Origin: Sinorhizobium glycinis
GTDB lineage: Bacteria; Pseudomonadota; Alphaproteobacteria; Rhizobiales; Rhizobiaceae
Direction of reading: 5' to 3'
DNA: 64,000 nt
Assembly (NCBI RefSeq): GCF_001651865.1
Contig: NZ_LPUX01000064.1
Span: 310,001-374,000 of the forward strand
How positions within the stretch are numbered: the stretch's first letter is position 1; the number at the start of each line of letters is the position of its first letter. Made by a program: the position numbers and the translations under genes. The notes under the pieces were generated by a model. It was not told where the DNA came from, made no database searches, and saw only the letters and a program-made list of their open reading frames with translations. Below are positions 15,961 through 24,252 of this stretch, in pieces.

Positions 15961-16983
15961 ATGCCGATGCACAATATCCGCAAGCCCCCGACGATGGCCG
16001 ACGTGGCGCGGCGAACCGGCGTTTCCCCGATGACGGTTTCGCGCGCCTTCAAGCGTGACAGTTCCGTCAGCCAGGAGACCCGCGAGGCGGTGCTCAGCGC
16101 CGCCGAGGAGCTCGGCTATGTCTTCGACAGCACCGCCTCCAATCTTCGCTCGCAGCGCACTGACTTCATCGCGGTGACGATCCCGTCGATCAACAACGCC
16201 AATTTCGCCGATACGGTGCGGGCACTTTCCGACCACGTCTCGGAACGGGGCCTGCAGATCCTGCTCGGCTACACGAATTACGATGTCGCGGAAGAGGAGC
16301 GGCTGATCGAGCAGCTTCTGCGGCGCAAGCCCGAAGCGATCGTGGTGACGGGCGGCAAGCATACGCCGCGAGCCCGAAAGCTCTTGTCGAATGCCGGCAT
16401 CCCGGTCATCGAGACCTGGGACCTGCCCGAGGAGCCGATCGGCCATGTCGTCGGCTTCTCGAACGCGCTCGCGGTGCGCGAGATGGTGGATCACTTCGTC
16501 AGCGTCGGTTACCGAAAGATCGCCTTCATCGGCGGCGACGCCGACCGCGATACGCGCGGCACCGATCGCCGGGCAGGGTTCATCGCCGCCCTGAAGGATC
16601 ACGGGCTCGATGCACCGCGCCTGATCGCCGCCGGGCCGCCGCCGATCTCGATGCGCGAGGGGGCGAACGCCATGGGGCAGTTGCTCGAGCGCTTTCCCGA
16701 CACGGAGGCGGTGATCTGCGTCTCCGACCTTTCCGCCTTCGGGGCGCTCACCGAATGCCAGCGGCGCGGCATCGCCGTGCCCGACCGGATCGCCATCGGC
16801 GGCTTCGGCGACTATGAGATCGGCGCGATCTCGGTGCCGAGTCTCACGACGATCAACGCCTTTGCCAGCGAGATCGGCGCGAAGACGGCGGAACTGATCC
16901 TCGATGTGCTCGACGGAAAGCTCGACCGGCCGGGCCGGGTGACGATCCGCCCCGACCTGATCCTCAGGCAAACCAGCCGGTAG
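15961..16983 (+). CDS. LacI-family transcriptional regulator (gluconate/idonate type)
   Basis: 340 residues from ATG 15961 (ATG 15967 is an alternative). No ribosome site is seen; the operator occupies that position, so the mRNA may be leaderless or weakly translated. An upstream extension of the frame to 15832 has no HTH meaning. The N-terminal HTH is PTMADVARRTGVSPMTVSRAF, with the hinge helix TASNLRS. The rest is a periplasmic-binding-protein-like sensor domain. Its position between the idn cluster and two transporters that share the operator makes it a candidate master regulator; the second LacI at 20965 is the other. Confidence 0.9.
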   Translation: MPMHNIRKPPTMADVARRTGVSPMTVSRAFKRDSSVSQETREAVLSAAEELGYVFDSTASNLRSQRTDFIAVTIPSINNANFADTVRALSDHVSERGLQILLGYTNYDVAEEERLIEQLLRRKPEAIVVTGGKHTPRARKLLSNAGIPVIETWDLPEEPIGHVVGFSNALAVREMVDHFVSVGYRKIAFIGGDADRDTRGTDRRAGFIAALKDHGLDAPRLIAAGPPPISMREGANAMGQLLERFPDTEAVICVSDLSAFGALTECQRRGIAVPDRIAIGGFGDYEIGAISVPSLTTINAFASEIGAKTAELILDVLDGKLDRPGRVTIRPDLILRQTSR

Positions 16984-17016
16984 GCTCTGGCGGACTTGAA
17001 TGCAAAGGCCGTGATT

Positions 17017-17340
17017 TTATGCAATTCCAACAATGATCGCCAGAAGGCGGTCGATTTCCTGCATCGTCTCGCGATCAATATGACCGATGACGCTGCCAAT
17101 TTTGCTTCGTGGAGTGTTCGTCATGCGGTCGAGCATGACCTGTGATCTTGCGCGCAAGCCGGAATTTTCGCTCGGCTCGATGTTGACTCGGTAATAGGGC
17201 GTCTCGGCAATATCGCTGGTCAGTGGAATGATGAAAAGGCGCTCGATCCTGTCGAAGGCATCGGCTTGCACGATCACCGCAGGACGTGGTTTGCCATTGT
17301 CGCCCTGAAGCGCGACGGTCACGATATCGCCGCGCCTCAT
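17017..17340 (-). CDS. mazF: MazF/PemK-family toxin (endoribonuclease)
   Basis: 107 residues with the MazF/PemK fold: MRRGDIVTVAL first strand, GKPRPAVIVQAD (Arg and Pro of the active-site loop), PLTSD central strand with the conserved Thr/Ser, LRARSQVMLDRM, and SKIGSVIG. The family cleaves mRNA at short motifs. It overlaps the antitoxin gene by four bases (ATGA), so the pair is coupled. Confidence 0.88.
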   Translation of the reverse strand: MRRGDIVTVALQGDNGKPRPAVIVQADAFDRIERLFIIPLTSDIAETPYYRVNIEPSENSGLRARSQVMLDRMTNTPRSKIGSVIGHIDRETMQEIDRLLAIIVGIA

Positions 17341-17549
17341 TCCTCAATATCCCTGAACGCATCTTCGGCGACAGCATCCCAAAAATCATCGTTGTCGGTT
17401 CGCGGCTTTGCATTCAGGATTTCAGCCTGGCGTGCGGCCTCCTTGGCGAACGTCGGATTGCTGGTGTCCGGCACCCAGATCGTTACCGGCTTGAAGCCGG
17501 CGGCCCGCATCTTTTCGCGATAGCGCTGTTGGCGGATTGCACTGCTCAT
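17337..17549 (-). CDS. mazE: MazE-family antitoxin (DUF3018 type)
   Basis: 70 residues: a basic N-terminal DNA-binding segment (IRQQRYREKMRAAGFKPVTIWVPD) and an acidic C-terminal tail (DNDDFWDAVAEDAFRDIEE) that would wrap around the toxin. Position directly upstream of the toxin supports the call. Two palindromes 14-52 bases upstream of its start are the likely autoregulatory operators. Confidence 0.85.
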   Translation of the reverse strand: MSSAIRQQRYREKMRAAGFKPVTIWVPDTSNPTFAKEAARQAEILNAKPRTDNDDFWDAVAEDAFRDIEE

Positions 17550-17562
17550 CAGTCGGGCCTTT

Positions 17563-17601
17563 GCGTTACTGGTAACGCCAATATAGCGTTACATATAACG
17601 C
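17563..17601 (-). promoter_or_regulatory. Twin palindromic operators of the toxin-antitoxin pair
   Basis: GCGTTACTGGTAACGC (17563-17578) and GCGTTACATATAACGC (17586-17601) share GCGTTA/TAACGC arms. Their centres are 23 bases apart, about two helical turns, suggesting cooperative binding by antitoxin or complex over the promoter. Confidence 0.7.
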
Positions 17602-17623
17602 ACGGCAATGGCATTCGAGCCTG

Positions 17624-17735
17624 CTAGAGCATTTTGCAGTCAGGTGGAATCACCTGACGTCGCACAAATGCGGCAAAAACAAAGGTTTAGAGCGGCGGCG
17701 CGAACGTATGTGAGCGCATCCCGCTCTAATGCGGC
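17624..17735. repeat. Dispersed rhizobial intergenic repeat with two hairpins
   Basis: It contains CAGGTG-GAAT-CACCTG (17641-17656) and a longer hairpin with AGAGCGG/CCGCTCT arms (about 17690-17727), joined by the AAATGCGGCAAAAACAAAGG segment. I recognise the style (TAGAGCATTTTGCAG...) as a common rhizobial intergenic element. No coding signal is present. Confidence 0.6.
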
Positions 17736-17742
17736 AAACCCG

Positions 17743-18474
17743 TCACTTGACGTCGGATTTGACGAACTGGCGCAGTTCCGGCGTCTCAGGATCGGCGAAG
17801 AGGGCGGCGGACGGTCCCTGCTCCCAGATCCTGCCCTTGTGCATGAAGATCGTCTGCGTGGCGACGCGCCGGGCAAAGCCCATTTCGTGCGTCACGAGGA
17901 TCATGGTCATGCCGTCGCGGGCGAGGTTCTCCATCACCGTCAGCACTTCCTCGGTCAGTTCCGGGTCGAGCGCCGAGGTCACCTCGTCGAACAGCATGAC
18001 CTTCGGCCGCATCGCAAGCGAGCGGGCGATCGCGACGCGTTGCTGCTGGCCGCCGGAAAGCTGATCCGGATAGGAGTCGAACTTTTCCGAAAGCCCGACG
18101 AGGTGCAGCACCTCGCGGGCAACCTCCCGGGCCTTGGTCTTCGCCACGTCCTTGACGATCCGCGGCGCCAGCATGATGTTTTCGCCGACCGTCAGGTGCG
18201 GAAAGAGATTGTAGCTCTGGAAGACGATGCCGACATCGGTGCGCAGCTTGCGAAGCGCCTTGGCGTCGCCGCCGAGGGCGTGGCCGGCGATCTCGATCTT
18301 GCCCGAATTAATCTTTTCGAGCCCGTTCATACAGCGCAGCAGCGTGCTCTTGCCCGAGCCCGACCGGCCGATCAGCGCAAAGACCTCGCCGCGCCCGACC
18401 GAAAGCGACACGCCCTTGAGGACTTCGAGAGCGCCAAAGCTCTTGTGGACGTTTTCAACGACTACTTCCGGCAT
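17743..18474 (-). CDS. ABC transporter ATP-binding protein, polar amino acid uptake type
   Basis: 243 residues from ATG 18474, preceded by AAAGGAGG. The longer frame to 18615 overlaps the permease and has no family match. Walker A GRSGSGKST is near residue 36, with Q-loop QSYNLFPHLTV, signature LSGGQQQR, Walker B VMLFDEVTSALD and switch His. It is the GlnQ/HisP-like subunit energising the two permeases encoded just upstream, whose second gene it overlaps by 20 bases. Confidence 0.92.
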   Translation of the reverse strand: MPEVVVENVHKSFGALEVLKGVSLSVGRGEVFALIGRSGSGKSTLLRCMNGLEKINSGKIEIAGHALGGDAKALRKLRTDVGIVFQSYNLFPHLTVGENIMLAPRIVKDVAKTKAREVAREVLHLVGLSEKFDSYPDQLSGGQQQRVAIARSLAMRPKVMLFDEVTSALDPELTEEVLTVMENLARDGMTMILVTHEMGFARRVATQTIFMHKGRIWEQGPSAALFADPETPELRQFVKSDVK

Positions 18475-19114
18475 GAAGCCTCCTTTCCAGCAAGCGCGAC
18501 AGCTGGGACAATGGGTAACAGACGACGAAATAGAGGGCGGCCACGGCAAGGAAGACGCGGAACGGCTGGAACGTCGCATTGTTGATGAGCTGCCCGGCCC
18601 GGGCGAGTTCGACAAAGCCGATGATCGAGGTGATCGAGGTGTTCTTCACCACCTGGACGGCGAAACCGACGGTCGGCGGCAGGGAGATGCGCATCGCCTG
18701 CGGCAGGATCACGTAGCGGTATTGCTGCAGCCGGGTCATGGCGAGCGATTCCGACGCCTCCCATTGCTGCTTCGGCACGGCCTGGATTGAGCCCCGCCAG
18801 ATTTCCGCAAGATAGCCGGAGGCGTAGACCGTCATCGAGGCGCCGGCGGCAAAGAGCGGCGGCAGCTCGAAGCCGGCGAGGCTCAGGCCGTAATAGGAGA
18901 GGAACAGGATCATCAGCACCGGAATGCCCTGGATGATCTGGATATAGGTGGCGGCGGCAATCCGGACCGGCTTCAGCTGCGAGGTGCGGGCGAGCGCAAC
19001 GGCGAAGCCGAGCAGGCCGCCGCCGATCAGCGCGATCACCGTCAGCAGAATCGTCCATTGCAGCGAAAAAAGCAGGAAGCCGAACTGGTCGAGGCCGAAG
19101 GTCTTGAGCGTCAT
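18455..19114 (-). CDS. ABC transporter permease, His/Glu/Gln/Arg/opine type
   Basis: 219 residues with about five transmembrane helices. The EAA-type coupling loop (EASESLAMTRLQQYRYVILPQAMRI) is near residues 130-155, and QGIPVLMILFLSYYG precedes it. ATG 19114 overlaps the upstream permease stop (ATGA). It forms a heterodimer with the 19111-19815 product. Confidence 0.92.
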   Translation of the reverse strand: MTLKTFGLDQFGFLLFSLQWTILLTVIALIGGGLLGFAVALARTSQLKPVRIAAATYIQIIQGIPVLMILFLSYYGLSLAGFELPPLFAAGASMTVYASGYLAEIWRGSIQAVPKQQWEASESLAMTRLQQYRYVILPQAMRISLPPTVGFAVQVVKNTSITSIIGFVELARAGQLINNATFQPFRVFLAVAALYFVVCYPLSQLSRLLERRLHAGSSR

Positions 19115-19815
19115 GCCTGGACCTCCGGGAGTGCCGTCATCGTCCGGCGCGCAACCCGGCGGCCGAAAAGCCACATGCCGACGACGGCAAGCACCGCCCG
19201 CAACGCCAGCGCCAGGACGAGATAGATCAGCGTGACGGCGATATAGATCTCGAACGACCGGTAGGTCTGCGATTCGACGAAGGCGGCCGAGGCGGCGAGC
19301 TCCTGGGTGGAGATCGCCGAGCAGATGCTGGAGGCCAGCATCATCAGCACGAACTGGCTGCAGAGCGCCGGATAGACCTTGGCGATCGCCGGCACGATGA
19401 TGACATGGCGATAGATCTGGAAGCGCGTGAAGCCGAGCGCCTCGCCGGCCTCGATCTGCGACTTGTGGACCGCCTCGATGCCGGCCCGGATGATCTCCGT
19501 CGAATAGGCGGCAAGGTTGATCGTCATGCCGATCAGCGCCGCCGTATCGGCTCCGACGCGAAGGCCGAGACCCGGCAGGCCGAAATAGACGATGAACAGC
19601 TGAACCAGGAAGGGCGTGTTGCGGATGATCTCGACATAGGCATCGACGAGAAAGCGAACCGCGCCGCCCCAGATGGAGCGGACCGAGGCAAGCCCGATGC
19701 CGGCGGCGCAGCCGAGGATGATCGACAGCACCGAGATCTTGATCGTCAGCCAGATGCCGCTCAGGATCTGATCCTGGTATTGGGCCAGCACGCCGAATTG
19801 GAACGTGTAGGACAT
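19111..19815 (-). CDS. ABC transporter permease, His/Glu/Gln/Arg/opine type
   Basis: 234 residues with about five membrane helices; RNTPFLVQLFIVYFGLP and the coupling loop EAGEALGFTRFQIYRHVIIVPA mark the HisM/GlnP-like family. It is the second gene of the four-gene operon, after the binding protein, and partner of the permease at 18455-19114. Confidence 0.92.
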   Translation of the reverse strand: MSYTFQFGVLAQYQDQILSGIWLTIKISVLSIILGCAAGIGLASVRSIWGGAVRFLVDAYVEIIRNTPFLVQLFIVYFGLPGLGLRVGADTAALIGMTINLAAYSTEIIRAGIEAVHKSQIEAGEALGFTRFQIYRHVIIVPAIAKVYPALCSQFVLMMLASSICSAISTQELAASAAFVESQTYRSFEIYIAVTLIYLVLALALRAVLAVVGMWLFGRRVARRTMTALPEVQA

Positions 19816-19878
19816 GGGAACTCCGTCGAGTTTGCGCGGGCACGCCGGGCTTTGCCGACGCGCCCCTGTTCAACGCAA

Positions 19879-20682
19879 TCAGAACGTCGGGAGCGTCGGC
19901 ATCGGCCGGCCGGTCCACTTCGTCGCGATCTTGTCGAGATCGCCGGAGATCTTCATCAGGTAGATGGCGGTGTTGAGCCACTGGCGGATCTCGAAGTCCT
20001 CCATCCGCGTCGCCATCGAATTGCCCTGCTGGAAGAAGGTGAAGCCGACCTGCAGGCCGGCATCCGGCCGCTGCTTGATGATCGCCTCGCCGACCGTCGA
20101 GGGCAGCGCGACCGCATCGACCTGGCCGGCGATCAGCGCCTGCGCGCTGGTCGAGTCATCCTCGTAGACAACGATTTCCAGGCCGGGAACCGCCGCCTTG
20201 CGCAGCGCCGTCTCCTGCGACGAACCGCGGTTGACGGCGACGCGCTTGCCTTCGAGATCGGCGAGCTTGGCAAATTTCTGGTCTGGACCGGAGATGATGT
20301 CCATGTTGAAGGCGCTGTAGGGCTGCGTAAACATCACCGTCTTGGCGCGCTCCCCGGTCGGCGCCAGGGTGGCGACGAGAAAATCGACCTTGCCGGTCTG
20401 CAACGCCGGAATGCGGGCCGGCGGCGTCAGCGGCACGAGCTCGACCGGCAGCGACAGATAGCCGGCGATCAGGTTCGCGACGTCGACGTCGTAGCCGGTC
20501 GGGTTGCCCTGCTCGTCGACCATGCCCATCGGCGGCGCGCCGGTGAGCACGCCGATGCGCACGGTGCCCCGCGAGATGATGTCGTTCAGAGTGGCCGCCT
20601 GGGCTTCGACAGCCGAAGCGAGGCCGGCCGCGGCAATTCCAATGGCTGCCACGATGGTGCGCATGAATTTCGAAATCGTCAT
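19879..20682 (-). CDS. ABC transporter periplasmic binding protein, family 3
   Basis: 267 residues from ATG 20682, which follows GGAGGAG. The signal peptide ends near residue 28 (VEAQAA). The mature protein reads as a family-3 binding protein (GTVRIGVLTGAPPMGMVDEQG, GYDVDVANLIAGY, ADLEGKRVAVNRGS, DSTSAQALIAGQVDAVALP). The family usually binds polar amino acids or opines. Two copies of the sugar-acid operator lie upstream, shared with the divergent LacI gene, so the true ligand may be an acidic sugar derivative. Ligand not determined. Confidence 0.9.
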   Translation of the reverse strand: MTISKFMRTIVAAIGIAAAGLASAVEAQAATLNDIISRGTVRIGVLTGAPPMGMVDEQGNPTGYDVDVANLIAGYLSLPVELVPLTPPARIPALQTGKVDFLVATLAPTGERAKTVMFTQPYSAFNMDIISGPDQKFAKLADLEGKRVAVNRGSSQETALRKAAVPGLEIVVYEDDSTSAQALIAGQVDAVALPSTVGEAIIKQRPDAGLQVGFTFFQQGNSMATRMEDFEIRQWLNTAIYLMKISGDLDKIATKWTGRPMPTLPTF

Positions 20683-20878
20683 AGTTTCTCCTCCACTTGG
20701 TAGATCGTTATTTCCGGAATTCGCCCGCCCCTCGCGGGCACTCGGCCGCCTCGCCTTGACGCCGTTGCGCCGCCTCTCCTGCCGGGCGTGCCGGCGCGGT
20801 CCCGCCGCAGCCGCCAAGCGCCCGTATGCAAGTCGATTTCCTTTTCACTCACCGGCTATTTCTCTTGAAAGAGGCCCA

Positions 20879-20915
20879 AGGTTATCGTTAACTTAGCAGA
20901 TGTTATCGATAACAA
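20879..20915. promoter_or_regulatory. Two adjacent GTTATCG-type LacI operators
   Basis: AGGTTATCGTTAACTT (20879-20894) and ATGTTATCGATAACAA (20900-20915) match the palindrome at 11937 at 13 and 15 of 16 positions. Their centres are 21 bases apart, two helical turns, between a LacI gene and the divergent ABC operon. Confidence 0.75.
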
Positions 20916-20964
20916 ATCAACACGTCAATCGGTCGAACGGCATTTTGATGAAAAGGAGACGCCG

Positions 20965-21987
20965 GTGAGTCCGCGCGGAAAAGTGATCACCCTGCAGGAG
21001 GTGGCCGACAGGGCCGGCGTCAGCCGCATGACCGTCTCAAAAGTGCTGCGCGGCGCCGGCAACATTTCGGCGGAAACGCGCCGGCGGGTGAAGCAGGCCG
21101 CCGACGAGCTCGGATATCTGCCGAACAATCTTGCCGGGTCGCTGAGCTCCCGCAAGAGCCGGATGGTCGCGGTGATCATCCCGTCGATCAGCGACATCGT
21201 GTTTTCGGAGGTCTTGAGCGGCATCAATGCGACGCTTCGGCCGCGGGGATATCAGACCTTCATCGGGGAATCGGGCTTCGAGCCCGAGACCGAAACCGAG
21301 CTCATCCGCGCCATGCTGTCGTTCCGGCCGGCCGGCATCCTTTTGAACGGCGGCATGGCGCGAAGCGCGGATGCGGAAAGTCTGCTGGCGCGGCGAACCT
21401 GCCCGGCGATCCAGCTTTGGGATTGCGACAGGCACGCCTTGGATTTCCGCGCCGGTCCATCGCATGAGGAAGCGGGGCACCTGGTTGCAAGGCATTTTCT
21501 CGAGCGCCGGTTGAAGCGCATCGCCTATGTGGGCGCCGAGCTCGACAAGGACCTTTGCGCACGCCGCCGCCACTTGGCGCTGAAGTCGTCGCTTGCCGCA
21601 GAAGGTATCGATCTTCTCAGCGTGACCGCCGAAGACAAGCCGCGGCAGGCGGTCACGGGACGCCTTCTGACGGAGCAGCTGGTACGGGCGCATCCCGAGA
21701 TCGAGGCCATCCATTTCCTCAACGACGCGATGGCGCTCGGCGGCCTCTCCTACCTGCATGAGGCCGGGCTCCCGGTGCCCGAACGGATCTCCGTGGTCGG
21801 CTTCAACGGCACGTCGCTCGCCAATGCGGTCAGAACGCGGCTCACCACCATCGACCTGCCGCGAACGGAGATCGGCGAGAAGGCCGCGCAGGCGTTGTTG
21901 CAGATGATCGCGGAAGAGACTGTGCCGGACGTCTGGCGAGCGCCGCTCGCACTGGTGCAGGGCAACACGACCGTGACGGATAAGTAA
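20965..21987 (+). CDS. LacI-family transcriptional regulator (second of the cluster)
   Basis: 340 residues from GTG 20965, preceded by AAAGGAGA. The HTH is ITLQEVADRAGVSRMTVSKVLRG and the hinge helix NLAGSLSS. The sensor domain has the usual two-lobe pattern. It is divergent from the family-3 ABC operon and convergent with the sugar ABC operon, both with GTTATCGATAAC-like operators. It and the LacI at 15961 are only moderately alike, so the pair may respond to different ligands at one operator. Confidence 0.9.
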   Translation: MSPRGKVITLQEVADRAGVSRMTVSKVLRGAGNISAETRRRVKQAADELGYLPNNLAGSLSSRKSRMVAVIIPSISDIVFSEVLSGINATLRPRGYQTFIGESGFEPETETELIRAMLSFRPAGILLNGGMARSADAESLLARRTCPAIQLWDCDRHALDFRAGPSHEEAGHLVARHFLERRLKRIAYVGAELDKDLCARRRHLALKSSLAAEGIDLLSVTAEDKPRQAVTGRLLTEQLVRAHPEIEAIHFLNDAMALGGLSYLHEAGLPVPERISVVGFNGTSLANAVRTRLTTIDLPRTEIGEKAAQALLQMIAEETVPDVWRAPLALVQGNTTVTDK

Positions 21988-22013
21988 AAAGGGGGCGCCA
22001 TTCGCGGCGCCCC
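21986..22013 (-). terminator. Rho-independent terminator of the sugar ABC operon
   Basis: Perfect stem GGGGCGCC/GGCGCCCC (21992-21999 and 22006-22013) with a six-base loop. On the minus strand it is followed by a T run (AAAAA at 21986-21990 on the plus strand). It lies 12 bases after the stop of the binding-protein gene and also separates the convergent LacI gene. Confidence 0.75.
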
Positions 22014-22024
22014 AGCCTGGGAGA

Positions 22025-23125
22025 TTACATCTTGCCCCAGAGTTTCTTGTACTGATCGCGATAGCCGTTATCGGGATCGAATGTATTCTTCGGGCCGCCG
22101 TCGAATTCGACATTGTCGGCCGTCACCACGTGCAGCGGCGACAGGTAGCCCGACCACTTTTCGCCGGCGAAGGCGCGGTTCAGCTCGTCGACGAGCTGCC
22201 AGCCCTGCAGGTTCAAGGGCTCGGCGACCGTCACCTTCTGGAACTGGCCGGCGCGGATGCGCTGATAGGCCGATTCCGAGCCGTCGCCGGCCGCGACGTT
22301 GATCGGCGCATCGGTGCCCCCCTTGCCGGCGGCGGCGAGCGACGGCCCCATGAAGTCGAAATAGAGATCGTTGATCGCCAGCGAATGCGTCCACTGGTCG
22401 CCGTATTTCTGCAGCAGCGAGGTGGTCAGCTGCGGCATGCGCTGCGACGTCTCGGCGATCGGCGTGTCGACATATTCGAGCACCTTGCCGCCGAGTGCTT
22501 CGATCTCCGCCTTCATCTTGTCGGCCTTGGCAATCGCGATCGCATAGGTCGAGTCGGTGAAGATCACCACCCCCGGCTTGCCCTTGGCATCGGCAAAGGT
22601 CCAGTTGGCAGCGGCCTTCGACACTTCCATCGCGTCGGTGCTGACATTGGCGAAGAGTCCGGTCTTGTCGTCCGGACCGATCACCGGCCCGACGTGCCAG
22701 GCGACGAGCGGGATGCCGGCGGCCTTGGCCTGTTCGAGCGCCGGTGCCTGCTCGACGGCGTCGAAGCCGTTGATGATGATGCCGGCCGGCTTCAGCGCCA
22801 TCGCCTGGCCGAAGGCCGCAGTGCGGCCGCCGATCGAGCCCGCGCCGTCGATCACCTTCACTTCCCAGCCGATCGCGCCCGCGGCCTCTTCGACGCCGGT
22901 GGTGACGCCCAAAATGCCGCCGTTCTTGAGGTCACCGGCAAGCACGACGATGGTCTTGCCCTCCTGCGCCTTCGGGCCGGCCGTCGGCCCATCCCAGGCG
23001 GTCACCTTGTTTGCATATTTGGTGACGATCGCCTCGGCATCGGCCATCGGATCGGCAAAGGCGACTTTGCCGCCCATCAGCGCAATCGCCGCCACCGTGC
23101 CTGTCATGAAAGTCCTGCGTTTCAT
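22025..23125 (-). CDS. Sugar ABC transporter periplasmic binding protein (RbsB-like)
   Basis: 366 residues. The signal peptide is MKRRTFMTGTVAAIALMGGKVAFA. The mature part is a family-1 periplasmic binding protein resembling LacI sensor domains (KTIVVLAGDLKNGGILGVTTGVEEAA, IIINGFDAVEQAPALEQAKAAGIPLVAWHVG, DQWTHSLAINDLYFDFM). It is encoded last in the operon, after ATPase and permease. The ligand is probably a pentose, hexose or derivative. Confidence 0.9.
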   Translation of the reverse strand: MKRRTFMTGTVAAIALMGGKVAFADPMADAEAIVTKYANKVTAWDGPTAGPKAQEGKTIVVLAGDLKNGGILGVTTGVEEAAGAIGWEVKVIDGAGSIGGRTAAFGQAMALKPAGIIINGFDAVEQAPALEQAKAAGIPLVAWHVGPVIGPDDKTGLFANVSTDAMEVSKAAANWTFADAKGKPGVVIFTDSTYAIAIAKADKMKAEIEALGGKVLEYVDTPIAETSQRMPQLTTSLLQKYGDQWTHSLAINDLYFDFMGPSLAAAGKGGTDAPINVAAGDGSESAYQRIRAGQFQKVTVAEPLNLQGWQLVDELNRAFAGEKWSGYLSPLHVVTADNVEFDGGPKNTFDPDNGYRDQYKKLWGKM

Positions 23126-23171
23126 ATACCCTTCCTCCCTTGGGTTCGTTTGATGTGCAGATTTCTGGGTG

Positions 23172-24236
23172 CTATTTCTTGCCGGCCGAGTCAGCGCTCA
23201 CCGCCGCCGGTGCCTTGCGGGCGACAATCCCGCGCCTCCGCTGCGCGTAGCCGGCTATGCCGATCGCGACGAGCAGCGTGACGCCGTTGAACAGCGGTTC
23301 GACGAAGAAGGAACCACCGAATTGCTGGATGCCGGAGATGCCGACCGCCAGGATGATGACGCCGATCATCGTGCCCCAGACATTGACGCGGCCGGGCTTG
23401 ATGGTGGTCGAGCCGAGGAAGGCCCCGACGAGCGCGGGCAGCAGGTATTCGAGACCGACACTCGCCTGGCCGATCCGAAGCTTCGAGGCGAGCAGCACGC
23501 CGGCAAGCGCCGCGAGCGTGCCTGAGGAGACGAAGGCGCCGATGACGAAGCGGCGGACCGGGATGCCGTTCAGTGCCGCCGCCTTGGGGTTGGCGCCGAT
23601 CGCGTAGACATAGCGGCCGATCGGCAGGTATTCGAGGATGAGCCAGAGCGCCAGCGCCAGGATGAGGACGTAGAAGCCGGTGATCGGCAGGCCGAGCAGC
23701 ATCGTGCCGTTCAACGAATAGAAGCCTTCCGGCAGGACGCCGACCACCTGCCGGCCGCCGGTGTGCCAGAGGGCCAGCGCATAAAGGATGGTTCCGGTGC
23801 CGAGCGTGGCGATGAAGGAGTCGATCCGCGCCACCTCGACGAGCAGGCCGTTCAGGAAGCCGGCGAGCGCGCCCAAGAGCAGGACGATCAGCACGGCGAT
23901 CGGCCAGGGCACGCCGAACATCGTCTGCAGGCTGATCGCCAGGATGTGCCACAGCACGATGCCGTAGCCGACCGTCAGGTCGATGCGTCCGGAGGCCATC
24001 GGGATCATTGCCGCCAGCGACAGGATGGCGATGATCGCCTTGTCGGAGACGATCGAGCGGACATTGAGGACCGTCGGGAAGGTCTGCGGCAGGAGCAGCG
24101 AGAACAGGACGATCAGCAACAGGGTCAGGACGACGAGGCCATAGACCGGCAGGAAGCGGATCAGCTTCTGCGCCAGGCTGAAGCCGGCAAGCTCGCCGCG
24201 GGTCGGTTCAAGCGCGGTGGATTCGATCGACTGCAT
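23172..24236 (-). CDS. Sugar ABC transporter permease (RbsC/MglC family)
   Basis: 354 residues with eight to ten hydrophobic helices. The family pattern SLAAMIPMASGRIDLTVGYGIVL and the conserved GALAGFLNGLLVEVARIDSFIATLGT are both present, along with IPVRRFVIGAFVSSGTLAALAGVL. It forms the membrane channel for the binding protein and double ATPase of this operon. Confidence 0.92.
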   Translation of the reverse strand: MQSIESTALEPTRGELAGFSLAQKLIRFLPVYGLVVLTLLLIVLFSLLLPQTFPTVLNVRSIVSDKAIIAILSLAAMIPMASGRIDLTVGYGIVLWHILAISLQTMFGVPWPIAVLIVLLLGALAGFLNGLLVEVARIDSFIATLGTGTILYALALWHTGGRQVVGVLPEGFYSLNGTMLLGLPITGFYVLILALALWLILEYLPIGRYVYAIGANPKAAALNGIPVRRFVIGAFVSSGTLAALAGVLLASKLRIGQASVGLEYLLPALVGAFLGSTTIKPGRVNVWGTMIGVIILAVGISGIQQFGGSFFVEPLFNGVTLLVAIGIAGYAQRRRGIVARKAPAAVSADSAGKK

Positions 24237-24252
24237 TTTCTTCTCCCGGAAC

